Assembly (NCBI RefSeq): GCF_042646085.1
Contig: NZ_JBHRSZ010000007.1
Coordinates: forward strand, 496,001 to 560,000
Direction of reading: 5' to 3'
Length of the DNA: 64,000 nt
From: Litoribrevibacter euphylliae
GTDB taxonomy: Bacteria > Pseudomonadota > Gammaproteobacteria > Pseudomonadales > Litoribrevibacteraceae
Below the pieces are notes generated by a model, which was not told the DNA's origin, did no database searches, and saw only the letters and a list, made by a program, of their open reading frames with translations. The number at the start of each line of letters is the position of its first letter. The stretch's first letter is position 1. Positions 7,061 to 16,063 of this stretch are shown here, one piece after another. The translations under genes were made by a program, and so were the position numbers.

Positions 7061-8665
7061 TTGCAAATTACCAGCAAGATAGATACAAAATTCCCGACGT
7101 TTGCAGAAAATAAACAGAAAATGCAGGCATTGGTGGATCATCTCAATACCTTGGCGACCAAAATCGCTGAGGGCGGTGGTGAGGCGGCGCAGCAGCGTCA
7201 TCTAGCGCGAGGTAAATTGTTACCTCGTCAGCGTATCAATGAGTTGCTCGATCCGGGCAGTCCGTTTCTCGAAATTGGTCAGTTAGCGGCACATGAAGTG
7301 TATGGCGAAGATGTGCCTGCAGCAGGCGTGGTTGCAGGCATCGGTCTTGTCTCCGGGCAGGAGTGTATGATCGTTGCTAATGACGCGACTGTGAAAGGGG
7401 GCTCTTACTATCCGTTGTCGGTGAAGAAACACTTAAGAGCGCAGACCATCGCCGATGAGAACAACTTGCCATGTATCTATCTGGTGGATTCCGGTGGCGC
7501 CAACCTTCCAAGACAAGATGAAGTGTTTCCTGATCGGGAACACTTTGGTCGTATCTTCTTTAATCAGGCCAATATGTCGGCCAAAGGTATTCCGCAAATC
7601 GCCGCAGTGATGGGTTCCTGCACTGCAGGTGGTGCCTATGTGCCAGCGATGGCGGATGAGTCGATCATCGTCAAAGAGCAAGGCACGATTTTTCTGGCTG
7701 GGCCGCCGTTAGTAAAAGCGGCCACGGGTGAAGAAGTGACCGCTGAAGAGTTGGGTGGTGCCGATGTCCACTGTAAAACCTCCGGTGTTGCCGATCATTA
7801 CGCCAACAATGATCACCATGCGCTGGCTTTGGTGCGTCAATCGGTGAGTCGCTTAAATCGGGTGAAGCCTCAGCAGCTGGACGTTACTGAGACTAAACCG
7901 CCGAAATACGACCCACAAGAATTGCACGGTGTAGTTCCTACGGATCTGAAAACCCCGTATGACGTGCGTGAAGTGATCGCGCGCGTAGTCGATGACTCCG
8001 AATTCGATGAGTTCAAAGCTCTGTTCGGCACCACCCTGGTGTGTGGTTTTGCGCGTATCTTTGGCATGCCGGTGGGCATCGTTGCTAATAACGGCATTCT
8101 GTTCTCAGAATCCGCTCAGAAAGGCGCGCATTTTGTGGAATTGTGTGCCCAACGCAAAATCCCGCTGGTGTTCCTGCAAAACATTACCGGTTTCATGGTT
8201 GGTAAGAAATACGAGTCGGAAGGCATTGCCCGTCATGGTGCGAAGATGGTGACGGCGGTGGCCTGTGCCAAAGTGCCTAAGTTTACCATTGTCATTGGCG
8301 GCAGCTTTGGTGCCGGAAACTATGGCATGTGCGGTCGCGCCTACGACCCTCGCTTTATGTTCATGTGGCCCAATGCCCGGATCTCGGTGATGGGCGGTGA
8401 ACAGGCGGCTGGGGTACTTGCACAGGTGAAACGCGCAGGCATGGAAAAACGTGGTGAAAGTTGGTCTGATGAAGCTGAACAAAGCTTCAAACAGCCTATT
8501 ATTGAAGGTTATGAGCAACAAGGTCATCCCTATTATTCCAGTGCCCGTTTGTGGGATGACGGGGTGATTGATCCGGCAGAAACCCGCAATGTGTTAGGTA
8601 TGTGTTTGTCGGCGTCGTTAAACGCACCGATCGAGGAAACTCGATTCGGCATTTTCAGAATGTAA
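7061..8665 (+). CDS. liuB: Methylcrotonyl-CoA carboxylase, carboxyltransferase (beta) subunit
   Basis: A 534-residue carboxyltransferase subunit that moves carboxylate from biotin to 3-methylcrotonyl-CoA, giving 3-methylglutaconyl-CoA. Both crotonase-like halves are present, with GGSYYPLSVKKHLRAQ and YLVDSGGANLPRQDEVFPDREHFG in the N half and QNITGFMVGKKYE, GGSFGAGNYGMCGRAYDPRFMFMWP and SVMGGEQAAGVL in the C half. The start is a TTG at 7061, supported by GGAAGGTG about six bases upstream and by the length of known homologues. It works with the LiuD biotin subunit encoded two genes downstream. Confidence 0.95.
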   Translation: MQITSKIDTKFPTFAENKQKMQALVDHLNTLATKIAEGGGEAAQQRHLARGKLLPRQRINELLDPGSPFLEIGQLAAHEVYGEDVPAAGVVAGIGLVSGQECMIVANDATVKGGSYYPLSVKKHLRAQTIADENNLPCIYLVDSGGANLPRQDEVFPDREHFGRIFFNQANMSAKGIPQIAAVMGSCTAGGAYVPAMADESIIVKEQGTIFLAGPPLVKAATGEEVTAEELGGADVHCKTSGVADHYANNDHHALALVRQSVSRLNRVKPQQLDVTETKPPKYDPQELHGVVPTDLKTPYDVREVIARVVDDSEFDEFKALFGTTLVCGFARIFGMPVGIVANNGILFSESAQKGAHFVELCAQRKIPLVFLQNITGFMVGKKYESEGIARHGAKMVTAVACAKVPKFTIVIGGSFGAGNYGMCGRAYDPRFMFMWPNARISVMGGEQAAGVLAQVKRAGMEKRGESWSDEAEQSFKQPIIEGYEQQGHPYYSSARLWDDGVIDPAETRNVLGMCLSASLNAPIEETRFGIFRM

Positions 8666-8675
8666 GGGGAAGTCG

Positions 8676-9494
8676 ATGTCTTTGGTACTTGCAGAACAAA
8701 AACAACCGGGCGTGCTTTGGTTAACCCTTAATCGACCTGAAATACACAATGCCTTTAACGACGAAGTGATTAATGAGTTGCTTGATCAGCTTGATAAAGC
8801 CGAAAGCGACCCCGAGATCCGGGTGTTGGTGCTGGCGTCTTCAGGGAAAAACTTCAGTGCCGGTGCCGACTTAAACTGGATGAAGTCGATGAAAGATTCC
8901 TCCTATGAAGAGAACATTTTCGACGCCTTGCAGCTGGCGAATCTTTTGTATCGTCTAAATCATTGTTCCAAACCTACCATTTGTCGTATCCAAGGTGCGG
9001 CCTTTGGTGGCGGCGTGGGGCTGGTCAGCTGTTGTGATATGGCGGTGGCGGTGAAGTCGGCGACCTTCGCTTTATCCGAAGTCAAAATCGGCTTGATTCC
9101 TGCGACCATCAGCCCTTACGTGGTGCGTGCCATGGGTGAACGCAATGCCCGACGTTTCTTCCAAACCGCTGAAACCTTCACCGCTGAACGCGCCAGCGCC
9201 ATGCGCTTGTTGCATGAAGTGGTCGACACCGATGAAGAAATGGATGCACAGATTCAACGCTGGATCGATGCGTTATTAGCCAATGGACCACATGCGATGT
9301 CTGAATCCAAACGGCTGATCAGTGATGTAGTGGCGCGTCCTTTATCCGAAGACATTCTGCGTTGCACATCGGAATGGATTGCCAAAGTGCGTATCTCACC
9401 GGAAGGACAGGAAGGATTGAACGCCTTTTTGGATAAGCGTAAGCCTGATTGGCAAGCGCACACCAATGTGCCTGGTTTGAAGGAGAATCCTTAA
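8676..9494 (+). CDS. liuC: Methylglutaconyl-CoA hydratase
   Basis: A 272-residue enoyl-CoA hydratase/isomerase family protein, hydrating 3-methylglutaconyl-CoA to 3-hydroxy-3-methylglutaryl-CoA. The oxyanion-hole segments are SGKNFSAGADLNWMK and GAAFGGGVGLVSCCDMAVA, followed by the ATFALSEVKIGLIPATISPYV motif typical of AUH/LiuC enzymes. AAGGGGAA precedes the ATG, and the stop codon overlaps the liuD start by one base, pointing to translational coupling. Confidence 0.94.
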   Translation: MSLVLAEQKQPGVLWLTLNRPEIHNAFNDEVINELLDQLDKAESDPEIRVLVLASSGKNFSAGADLNWMKSMKDSSYEENIFDALQLANLLYRLNHCSKPTICRIQGAAFGGGVGLVSCCDMAVAVKSATFALSEVKIGLIPATISPYVVRAMGERNARRFFQTAETFTAERASAMRLLHEVVDTDEEMDAQIQRWIDALLANGPHAMSESKRLISDVVARPLSEDILRCTSEWIAKVRISPEGQEGLNAFLDKRKPDWQAHTNVPGLKENP

Positions 9495-11563
9495 TGTTCC
9501 ATAAGATCTTAATTGCGAACCGTGGGGAGATCGCTTGCCGAGTTATACGTACTGCTAAGAAACTGGGCGTTCAGACGGTGGCGGTGTATTCCGATGCCGA
9601 TGCTAACGCTCAGCACGTGCAGTTGGCTGATGAGGCTGTGTATTTGGGAGCAGCGCCTGCCAAAGAAAGTTATTTGGTGATGGATAAGGTGATTAATGCG
9701 GCCAAACGAACCGGCGCTCAAGCCATTCATCCCGGTTATGGTTTCTTGTCAGAAAATGCCGACTTTGCTGACGCCTGTGATCAGGCCGGTATTAAGTTTA
9801 TTGGCCCCAGTGGAACCTCCATTGCGGCCATGGGTTCGAAATCCAAAGCCAAGGCGTTGATGGAAGAGGCGAACGTGCCGTTGGTGCCTGGCTATCATGG
9901 CGACATCCAAGATCCGGACGTACTTAAGCAACACGCGATGGACATCGGATTTCCGTTGCTGATCAAGGCCAGTGCTGGCGGCGGTGGAAAAGGCATGCGT
10001 GTGGTGCATTCCGGCAGTGAATTTATAGCCGCGTTGGACGCCGCCAAACGTGAAGCGATTAATGCGTTTGGCGACGATAAGGTGTTGTTGGAACGTTACG
10101 TGCTCGACCCGCGTCATGTGGAAATCCAGGTGTTCTGCGATCAGTTTGGACACGGTGTGTATCTGTTTGAGCGGGATTGCTCGATTCAACGTCGACATCA
10201 AAAAGTGGTGGAAGAAGCTCCGGCACCGGGCGTCTCTGAAGAATTAAGACAGCGTATGGGCGAAGCGGCCTTACGTGCCGCTCACGCCATTGGTTATGAG
10301 GGGGCTGGTACGGTCGAGTTCTTGCTGGACAAGTCCGGCGAGTTCTTCTTTATGGAAATGAACACTCGTTTACAGGTAGAACACCCGGTGACAGAAATGA
10401 TCTCGGGCGTTGACCTGGTGGCATGGCAGTTGAAAGTTGCCAATGGAGAAATCCTTCCTAAGACTCAGGATCAATTGTCGATTCGCGGGCATGCCATCGA
10501 AGTCCGACTGTATGCAGAAGACCCGGACAACGAATTCTTGCCGTCGGTGGGGCGTATCGAGCATCTGCAGTTTCCCCAAGCCTCACATCGAGTCTGGGCG
10601 CGTGTGGACTCCGGTGTGGTGTCTGGTGATGAAGTGTCGATGCACTACGACCCTATGATTGCCAAGGTCATTGCCTGGGGGGAAGATCGCAGTCAAGCGC
10701 TGGAACGCCTCAAAGGCATGTTGCGACAAACCTATCTGGTGGGGCCGACCACCAATCGCGATTACTTGTTGCGGATTCTTTCGGTGCCGGCGTTTGCGCA
10801 GGCCGAGTTAACCACACATTTCATTGAAGAGCATCAGCAAGCGTTAGTTGAGGCTGAGCATCCCGCGTTGGATACAGCGATAGCGATTGGTAGCGCATGG
10901 TTGGTCGATCAAAGGCACACCGAAACCGCGTCGAGTCATCCGTTAACCAACTGGCGCATGAATTTGCCCGCTACAGAATCTTTGGTATTGAAATCTCATG
11001 ATGCCAATTATCCGGTGACTGTAACCGTTAATGAGCAAGGGTATCGGGTTGCTCGCATTGGCAAAGGCCATCAGGTTCGTATCGAAAAAAGAAAGGGCTT
11101 TGATCATGCAATTTGGATTGATGGACAGAAGATTCCAGTGCATATTTACTATGATCAAGTACAAGCGCGTATCGCCTTATTTTTTGATGGCAGCCAATTG
11201 TTACTGGAACAAGCCAAACCTGATTTAGGCTTGCAAGATCACAGTGCAGACGATCATGGCATTACCGCCCCTATGCACGGTAACGTGGTGTCTGTGTTGG
11301 TGGCTGAAGGTCAGCAAGTCGAGAAAGGTCAGGCACTGGTGATTATGGAAGCAATGAAGATGGAGCATACCCTCACAGCACCGCATGATGGGGTGGTCTC
11401 TCACATTGCTTACCGTGACGGCGATCAGGTGGAAGAAGGGCGTGCGCTATTAGAGCTAGATGAGCTCACAGAAATGGCTGAACAGCCCCAAATAATTGGA
11501 TCAACAAATCAATCAACAGCCCGGGAGCAAGAAACTCCTGAAGAGAATGAAGGTATCAGCTGA
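9494..11563 (+). CDS. liuD: Methylcrotonyl-CoA carboxylase, biotin-carrying (alpha) subunit
   Basis: A 689-residue subunit joining biotin carboxylase and biotin carboxyl carrier domains. The N-terminal domain begins HKILIANRGEIACRVIRTAK; the ATP-grasp region has KASAGGGGKGMRVV, FERDCSIQRRHQK and MNTRLQVEHPVTE. The C-terminal carrier domain holds the biotinylation motif EAMKMEH with K622 as the modified lysine. The ATG at 9494 overlaps the liuC stop by one base and has AAGGAG upstream; an in-frame GTG 45 bases earlier would put the start inside liuC and is less likely. It ends with a hydrophilic tail of about 35 residues. Confidence 0.95.
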   Translation: MFHKILIANRGEIACRVIRTAKKLGVQTVAVYSDADANAQHVQLADEAVYLGAAPAKESYLVMDKVINAAKRTGAQAIHPGYGFLSENADFADACDQAGIKFIGPSGTSIAAMGSKSKAKALMEEANVPLVPGYHGDIQDPDVLKQHAMDIGFPLLIKASAGGGGKGMRVVHSGSEFIAALDAAKREAINAFGDDKVLLERYVLDPRHVEIQVFCDQFGHGVYLFERDCSIQRRHQKVVEEAPAPGVSEELRQRMGEAALRAAHAIGYEGAGTVEFLLDKSGEFFFMEMNTRLQVEHPVTEMISGVDLVAWQLKVANGEILPKTQDQLSIRGHAIEVRLYAEDPDNEFLPSVGRIEHLQFPQASHRVWARVDSGVVSGDEVSMHYDPMIAKVIAWGEDRSQALERLKGMLRQTYLVGPTTNRDYLLRILSVPAFAQAELTTHFIEEHQQALVEAEHPALDTAIAIGSAWLVDQRHTETASSHPLTNWRMNLPATESLVLKSHDANYPVTVTVNEQGYRVARIGKGHQVRIEKRKGFDHAIWIDGQKIPVHIYYDQVQARIALFFDGSQLLLEQAKPDLGLQDHSADDHGITAPMHGNVVSVLVAEGQQVEKGQALVIMEAMKMEHTLTAPHDGVVSHIAYRDGDQVEEGRALLELDELTEMAEQPQIIGSTNQSTAREQETPEENEGIS

Positions 11564-12483
11564 TGACGGTTCTTGCTTCACAACCTTTACCAGAGCAAGT
11601 GCGGATTGTGGAAGTTGGTGTTCGTGATGGTCTGCAAAACGAAAAAGAGATCATCACTACGGACGCCAAATTACGATTGATTGATGGTTTAGTCAGTGCC
11701 GGAATTACTCATCTTGAAGCGGGCAGCTTTGTCTCTCCCGAATGGGTACCGCAGATGGCAGATACGACCGATGTCTTTGAGCGCATTCATCGTAAAGAAG
11801 GTATTCGTTATGCCGCGTTAACGCCGAATCTGCAAGGTTTGCAAGCGGCTATCGACGCCGGTGCTTCGGAAGTGGCGGTGTTCGGGGCTGCGTCCGAAGC
11901 CTTCAGTCAAAAGAACATCAACTGCTCTATTACCGAAAGTTTGGCCCGCTTCTTACCCGTAATGAAGTTGGCGGATGAGCACGACATTCCGGTGCGCGGT
12001 TATGTGTCCTGTGTTTTAGGCTGCCCTTACGAAGGGAATATCGCCTTCGAAAAGGTTGCGGAGGTCAGTGCGGAACTGATGGAGATGGGCTGCTATGAGG
12101 TCTCGCTGGGCGATACCATTGGTGTTGGTACGCCATTGAAAGTGCAGCAATTGATTCAGGCGGTTTCCCGAAAAGTCTCCTCTAAACATTTGGCGGTGCA
12201 TTTTCATGACACCTACGGGCAAGCGTTGGCGAATATTCTTGCGGCACTGCAAATGGGCGTGAGTGTGGTGGATTCATCCATCGCAGGTCTAGGTGGTTGT
12301 CCGTATGCCAAAGGTGCGTCCGGTAATGTCGCTACGGAAGATGTGGTCTATATGCTACAAGGCTTGGGCATAGAAACGGGCGTCGACCTGGATCAACTGA
12401 TGAAAGTCTCTGAACGTTTCTGTCGAGAGCAGTCTTTAACTCAGAGATCCAAGGTGACATTGGCGAAAGCAGACGCCAGCTGA
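11563..12483 (+). CDS. liuE: Hydroxymethylglutaryl-CoA lyase
   Basis: A 306-residue TIM-barrel lyase cleaving HMG-CoA to acetoacetate and acetyl-CoA, the last step of the pathway. The active-site segments are VEVGVRDGLQNEK, the signature YVSCVLGCPYEG, EVSLGDTIGVGTP and the metal-binding HFHDTYGQAL; the catalytic cysteine loop GLGGCPYAKGASGN is present. The start overlaps the liuD stop by one base (TGATG). It is the last gene before the operon terminator. No acetoacetate CoA-transferase or acetoacetyl-CoA synthetase follows. Confidence 0.95.
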   Translation: MTVLASQPLPEQVRIVEVGVRDGLQNEKEIITTDAKLRLIDGLVSAGITHLEAGSFVSPEWVPQMADTTDVFERIHRKEGIRYAALTPNLQGLQAAIDAGASEVAVFGAASEAFSQKNINCSITESLARFLPVMKLADEHDIPVRGYVSCVLGCPYEGNIAFEKVAEVSAELMEMGCYEVSLGDTIGVGTPLKVQQLIQAVSRKVSSKHLAVHFHDTYGQALANILAALQMGVSVVDSSIAGLGGCPYAKGASGNVATEDVVYMLQGLGIETGVDLDQLMKVSERFCREQSLTQRSKVTLAKADAS

Positions 12484-12921
12484 GGCGTATTGTCTTAAAG
12501 CTCAATTTTGTCATCAATTCCATAGGTGTTAGATGCGAGGTTCTAGGCAAAGGCAAAAGACGGCTCGGATCGTTTTGCGATGTTAGAGTCGTTAGTGCTC
12601 GTGTACACCGAACTCTTTTAAAAAGGCTTACTCTTAATCGGAGTAGGCCTTTTTTGTGATTAATTGAATTTAATTATTTGACCAAATGGTTAATACTTGT
12701 CAGCAGTTAATTTCTAGCCGCTCATCTGTGCTTTAGCCTGCTTTGTATTACCTTCTTTGTGTTAAAGGCTTGCTGGTAAACGTTTATAAAGCTTAAGCGC
12801 TCTTGCTAAATGCAGCGGTTTAATAAAAAGCCTCTTGCTTTCGAATCTAAGGCTTACTAACGTAAAGCTAACTATTTTTTGTACACATAATAAAGATTTT
12901 ATCTTAAGGGAAGTTGTTACC
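12484..12921. other. Intergenic region after liu operon
   Basis: It contains the liu terminator and then about 260 bases of AT-rich leader for the aminotransferase gene. The ATG at 12922 has AAGGGAAG upstream. I find no recognisable riboswitch or small gene. Confidence 0.5.
12620..12655 (+). terminator. Rho-independent terminator of the liu operon
   Basis: The stem AAAAAGGCTTACTC / GAGTAGGCCTTTTTT has one T-G pair and a seven-base loop (12634-12640), and ends in a T6 tract. It also provides a T-rich arm on the minus strand. Confidence 0.88.
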
Positions 12922-14055
12922 ATGTCTGGCTTATTACCTGATGTTGATCCGGATGGATTGCTCGAATATTCAGTTGTTTTTACCGATCGTGCTCTAAATC
13001 ACATGTCTCAAAAGTTTCAGGGTGTGATGCGCGATATTTCTTCAATCATGAAGGATGTCTATAACGCGGAAGCGGTGGTTGTTGTACCTGGCGGTGGAAC
13101 CTTTGGCATGGAATCGGTAGCGCGCCAATTCGCCACCGATCAGAAGTGCTTAGTGATTCGTAACGGTTGGTTCAGTTTCCGTTGGAGTCAGATTTTCCAG
13201 ATGGGCAAGATTCCATCCAGTGAAATCGTAATGCAAGCCTCTCAGATTGAAGAAGCCAAAGATGCGCCGTTTGCTCCGGCACCTTTGGACGAGGTGGTGG
13301 CAACCATCAAAGCTGAGAAACCAAGTTTGGTGTTTGCACCACACGTTGAAACGGCGTCGGGTATGATTCTGCCGGATGAATACATCAAAGCTGTGGCTGA
13401 CGCAGTGCATGAAGTCGGTGGTTTGTTTGTGCTGGATTGCATTGCGTCCGGTACTTTATGGATCGACATGAAAGCCATCGGGGTGGACGTGCTGTTGAGT
13501 GCTCCGCAAAAAGGTTGGAGCTCATCGCCATGCGCAGCGCAGGTGATGCTGAGCGAAAAAGCCCTTGCTCGCTTGGAAGAAACCACCAGTACCAGCTTTG
13601 CCTGTGACCTGAAGAAGTGGTTGGAAATCATGCGTGCCTACGAAAATGGCGGTCACGCCTATCACGCAACCATGCCGACCGATGCCTTGGCGGCGTTCCG
13701 CGATACCATGCTGGAAACGCAGGAATACGGTTTTGAACGTGTTAAAGAAGAGCAACAAGCCTTGGGTGATGCGGTACGTGCGATGCTGGAACGCAAAGGC
13801 ATCAAGAGTGTGGCGGCTGAAGGCTTTAAAGCACCGGGTGTGGTGGTGAGTTATACCAGCGATGCGATGATGCACAACGGGAAGAAGTTCCTGGAAGCCG
13901 GTTTACAAACGGCGGCGGGTGTTCCGTTGCAGTGTGGTGAGCGCGAGGACTTTATGACTTTCCGTATCGGTTTGTTTGGTTTGGAAAAACTGCACGATCC
14001 TAAGACCACAGTTGCGAATTTAGAAGCAGGCTTGGATAAGGTATTGGCTGGCTAA
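12922..14055 (+). CDS. Class V aminotransferase (alanine/serine-glyoxylate type)
   Basis: A 377-residue PLP enzyme of fold type I. The PLP lysine is K197 in SAPQKGWSS; VVPGGGTFGMESVARQF is the cofactor phosphate loop and ETASGMILPDEY is typical of alanine-glyoxylate and serine-glyoxylate aminotransferases. FVLDCIASGTLWIDMKAIGVDVLL supplies the aspartate that pairs with the pyridine nitrogen. The ATG at 12922 is preferred because the upstream extension is not family-like and AAGGGAAG precedes it. The amino donor cannot be read from sequence. It stands alone between the liu operon and a set of 14-base repeats. Confidence 0.85.
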   Translation: MSGLLPDVDPDGLLEYSVVFTDRALNHMSQKFQGVMRDISSIMKDVYNAEAVVVVPGGGTFGMESVARQFATDQKCLVIRNGWFSFRWSQIFQMGKIPSSEIVMQASQIEEAKDAPFAPAPLDEVVATIKAEKPSLVFAPHVETASGMILPDEYIKAVADAVHEVGGLFVLDCIASGTLWIDMKAIGVDVLLSAPQKGWSSSPCAAQVMLSEKALARLEETTSTSFACDLKKWLEIMRAYENGGHAYHATMPTDALAAFRDTMLETQEYGFERVKEEQQALGDAVRAMLERKGIKSVAAEGFKAPGVVVSYTSDAMMHNGKKFLEAGLQTAAGVPLQCGEREDFMTFRIGLFGLEKLHDPKTTVANLEAGLDKVLAG

Positions 14056-14077
14056 GGTTTTTATCTCTGCTCTGTGT

Positions 14078-14119
14078 GATGTTAGCCGTATGATGTTAGC
14101 TGTGTGACGTTAGCCTGAA
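14078..14119 (+). repeat. Three tandem 14-bp repeats
   Basis: GATGTTAGCCGTAT, GATGTTAGCTGTGT and GACGTTAGCCTGAA lie head to tail directly downstream of the aminotransferase gene and just before the end of the convergent unknown gene; a partial fourth unit (CGTTAG) follows. Confidence 0.7.
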
Positions 14120-14126
14120 GTAATCG

Positions 14127-14522
14127 TTAGGCGAGCGTCACACGCGCCAACTCATTTTGATTGCGTAAGGCATCGTTAGCCGAAGGGAAAAGCTGAATGA
14201 CGTTGGGTGTGACCAGAACGGCTTTACCATCCACCAAACCAATAAAGCCGGACTGGTATTGCAGTACTAGTTTCCCTGCTTCAACCGCGAGTTTGTTGTC
14301 TTCACTGAGCTGAGTACTGGCAATCAATCCGTTCCCCAGTGGGTCATGCACTTGTTCCAACGTTTTAAACATCGCCAGCGTGTGTTCAGACAGGACTAAC
14401 GTCAGGTCGTTATGAAAGACCAAGGCTTCTGCTGGTTCTCCATTTGAGAGCTGAATCTGAGTATGCGATTGGATAATGCTGGAACTGTGTTGATGAATCA
14501 TAATGGCTTTCTTAAATGGCAT
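14127..14522 (-). CDS. Hypothetical protein, 131 aa
   Basis: A small soluble protein of unknown family, mostly beta strands with a periodic pattern of hydrophobic residues (LVFHNDLTLVLSEHTLAMF, LVLQYQSGFIGLVDGKAVLVTPNVIQLF). It has no signal peptide or membrane segment. The start could be the ATG at 14522 or the one at 14501, where AAGAAAG stands upstream. It is divergent from thiO with about 195 bases between. Length, codon use and lack of overlap with other genes favour a real gene; no function can be given. Confidence 0.5.
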   Translation of the reverse strand: MPFKKAIMIHQHSSSIIQSHTQIQLSNGEPAEALVFHNDLTLVLSEHTLAMFKTLEQVHDPLGNGLIASTQLSEDNKLAVEAGKLVLQYQSGFIGLVDGKAVLVTPNVIQLFPSANDALRNQNELARVTLA

Positions 14523-14638
14523 TTCTTGAATGCGCTTTCTTAGATGAATAGTGTCAGGAAGGCCATTGTACTGACTTTGACCTCTCGCAACAAAGTGCGC
14601 GATTCAAACAAATGGATACATCATCGCCCTTATAAGTG

Positions 14639-14661
14639 TTGCTTATAATCCCTTATAATCT
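14639..14661 (+). promoter_or_regulatory. Candidate promoter region for thiOSG
   Basis: A TTGCTT is followed by two TATAAT-like boxes in tandem (CTTATAATCC and CTTATAATCT) about 60 bases before the thiO start. The region lacks the conserved sequence of a thiamin-pyrophosphate riboswitch. Confidence 0.4.
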
Positions 14662-14716
14662 CCGTTCTTTCCAAGATCACCGTCATTGCACGTAATTTAC
14701 ACAAGGTAGCAGTCGT

Positions 14717-15808
14717 TTGAGTTCAGAATCCATATTGAAGATAGGTATCGCTGGTGGCGGATTATTGGGGCGCTTGTGTGCCTGGCGTTTAGCATTGGCT
14801 GGTTATCAGGTTACGGTCTTTGATGCGGCTACGTTCGAGCAGCCGACAGGTGCCTGTTGGACGGCAGCGGGTATGATTTCGCCGTTGAGTGAGTTGGTGC
14901 ACAGTCCGCGAGAAGTCTATGACAAGGGCTTGGAATCGCTGGCAATCTGGCCTAGATGGTTGAAAGAGTTGGAAGCCACGCAACACAAGACCATGCATTT
15001 CCGACACGCCGGTTCGTTGGTGGTGGCGCACCCACAGGATCAGGCCGAACTTGAGCAGTTTTATCTCGATCTCAAGCATAAGTTGGCCGACGAAGAGGCC
15101 AATGGTCGCCCTGGACTGGATGAACTGGTTGACCCGTTAAACCATGTGGGGATTCGCACTCTGGAGCCTGCGTTATCGCATTTTGATCATGCGCTGTTTC
15201 TCAAGCCGGAAGGGGATCTCAATAATCGTCGAATTTTGCATGGACTGTTGGACGACCTTAAGCGTTTAGAGGTGACGCTGGTGCCAAATACCAAGGTGCG
15301 TTGTGAACCAAAGGTCATTATCGACGAAGATGGCGCTCAACATAGGTTTGATTTGGTGTTGGATACGCGGGGACTCGGCGCCAAACCTCAATTGCAGGAG
15401 TTGCGAGGAGTGCGTGGCGAAGTGTTGAATGTCGAGTGCCATGAGATCACCTTGAATCGACCGATTCGCTTGATGCACCCACGATACAAGCTGTACGTGA
15501 CGCCCAAACCGAATAACCACTTTGTGATCGGCGCGACCGAAATTGAAAGCAGCGATATGTCACCAATGAGTGTACAATCCAGCCTGGAATTAAGCAGCGC
15601 TTTGTATACTATTCACCCTGCATTTGCTGAAGCACGCATCGTCGAGCAGCCGGTGAATTGCCGACCTGCTATGCTGGATAATCTGCCTGTGGTGAATGCA
15701 GAATCTGGCTTGATCCAAGCCAACGGTTTGTATCGCCACGGTTATTTATTGAGCCCGGTGGTGGTCAACCAAGTATTGGCTGAGATTGATCCTGCATTGG
15801 TCGATTAA
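14717..15808 (+). CDS. thiO: Glycine oxidase ThiO
   Basis: A 363-residue FAD-dependent oxidase of the DAO family that makes dehydroglycine (iminoacetate) for thiamin thiazole synthesis. The dinucleotide-binding motif is GIAGGGLLGRLCAWRL; GACWTAAGMISPLSE is a ThiO hallmark and the C-terminal part has NCRPAMLDNLPVV and YRHGYLLSPVV. The start is a TTG at 14717 with AAGGTAG seven bases upstream. It is followed by thiS and thiG, so it feeds the same reaction. The aerobic glycine-oxidase route is used here instead of ThiH. Confidence 0.9.
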   Translation: MSSESILKIGIAGGGLLGRLCAWRLALAGYQVTVFDAATFEQPTGACWTAAGMISPLSELVHSPREVYDKGLESLAIWPRWLKELEATQHKTMHFRHAGSLVVAHPQDQAELEQFYLDLKHKLADEEANGRPGLDELVDPLNHVGIRTLEPALSHFDHALFLKPEGDLNNRRILHGLLDDLKRLEVTLVPNTKVRCEPKVIIDEDGAQHRFDLVLDTRGLGAKPQLQELRGVRGEVLNVECHEITLNRPIRLMHPRYKLYVTPKPNNHFVIGATEIESSDMSPMSVQSSLELSSALYTIHPAFAEARIVEQPVNCRPAMLDNLPVVNAESGLIQANGLYRHGYLLSPVVVNQVLAEIDPALVD

Positions 15809-15866
15809 AAGACCGGTTGAAAGGTTAATTAGTTTTTAGAGAATGAATAAAGAATAAGGTAACGGA

Positions 15867-16061
15867 ATGGAAGTTCTGGTTAACGGTGAAACCAAACAGG
15901 TATCTTCAGGCACCTTGCAATCACTTCTTCAGGAATTAGCGTTTGAAGGTGATTTTGCTGTGGCTGTGAACAGTGAATTCGTACCTCGTTCATTGTATAG
16001 CGAACAAGTGATTCAGTCGGGCGATCAGATTGATGTGTTGTCACCGATTGCAGGAGGCTGA
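15867..16061 (+). CDS. thiS: Sulfur carrier protein ThiS
   Basis: A 64-residue ubiquitin-like protein ending in the diagnostic Gly-Gly that is adenylated and then thiocarboxylated to carry sulfur for the thiazole ring. MEVLVNGE and VLSPIAGG match the family ends. It lies two bases before thiG. ThiF, which activates it, is not in the window. Confidence 0.93.
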   Translation: MEVLVNGETKQVSSGTLQSLLQELAFEGDFAVAVNSEFVPRSLYSEQVIQSGDQIDVLSPIAGG

Positions 16062-16063
16062 TA

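Noticed and set aside
8105..8527. 140-codon open frame on the minus strand inside liuB
   Set aside because: It lies fully within a strongly supported carboxyltransferase gene, has no ribosome-binding site, and its histidine-rich composition is that of a shadow frame.
9449..9493. Extended N terminus of LiuD from an upstream GTG
   Set aside because: The extension overlaps the liuC coding end, lacks family similarity, and the ATG at 9494 has AAGGAG and the usual one-base overlap.
9749..10201. 150-codon minus-strand frame inside liuD
   Set aside because: It is antisense to the ATP-grasp domain of LiuD, with shadow-type composition and no start signal.
13242..13875. Two overlapping minus-strand frames inside the aminotransferase gene
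   Set aside because: They overlap each other and the PLP-enzyme coding sequence; codon bias fits the plus strand.
14523..14716. TPP riboswitch before thiO
   Set aside because: The conserved CTGAGA and ACCTGAT-type elements of the thi-box are absent.
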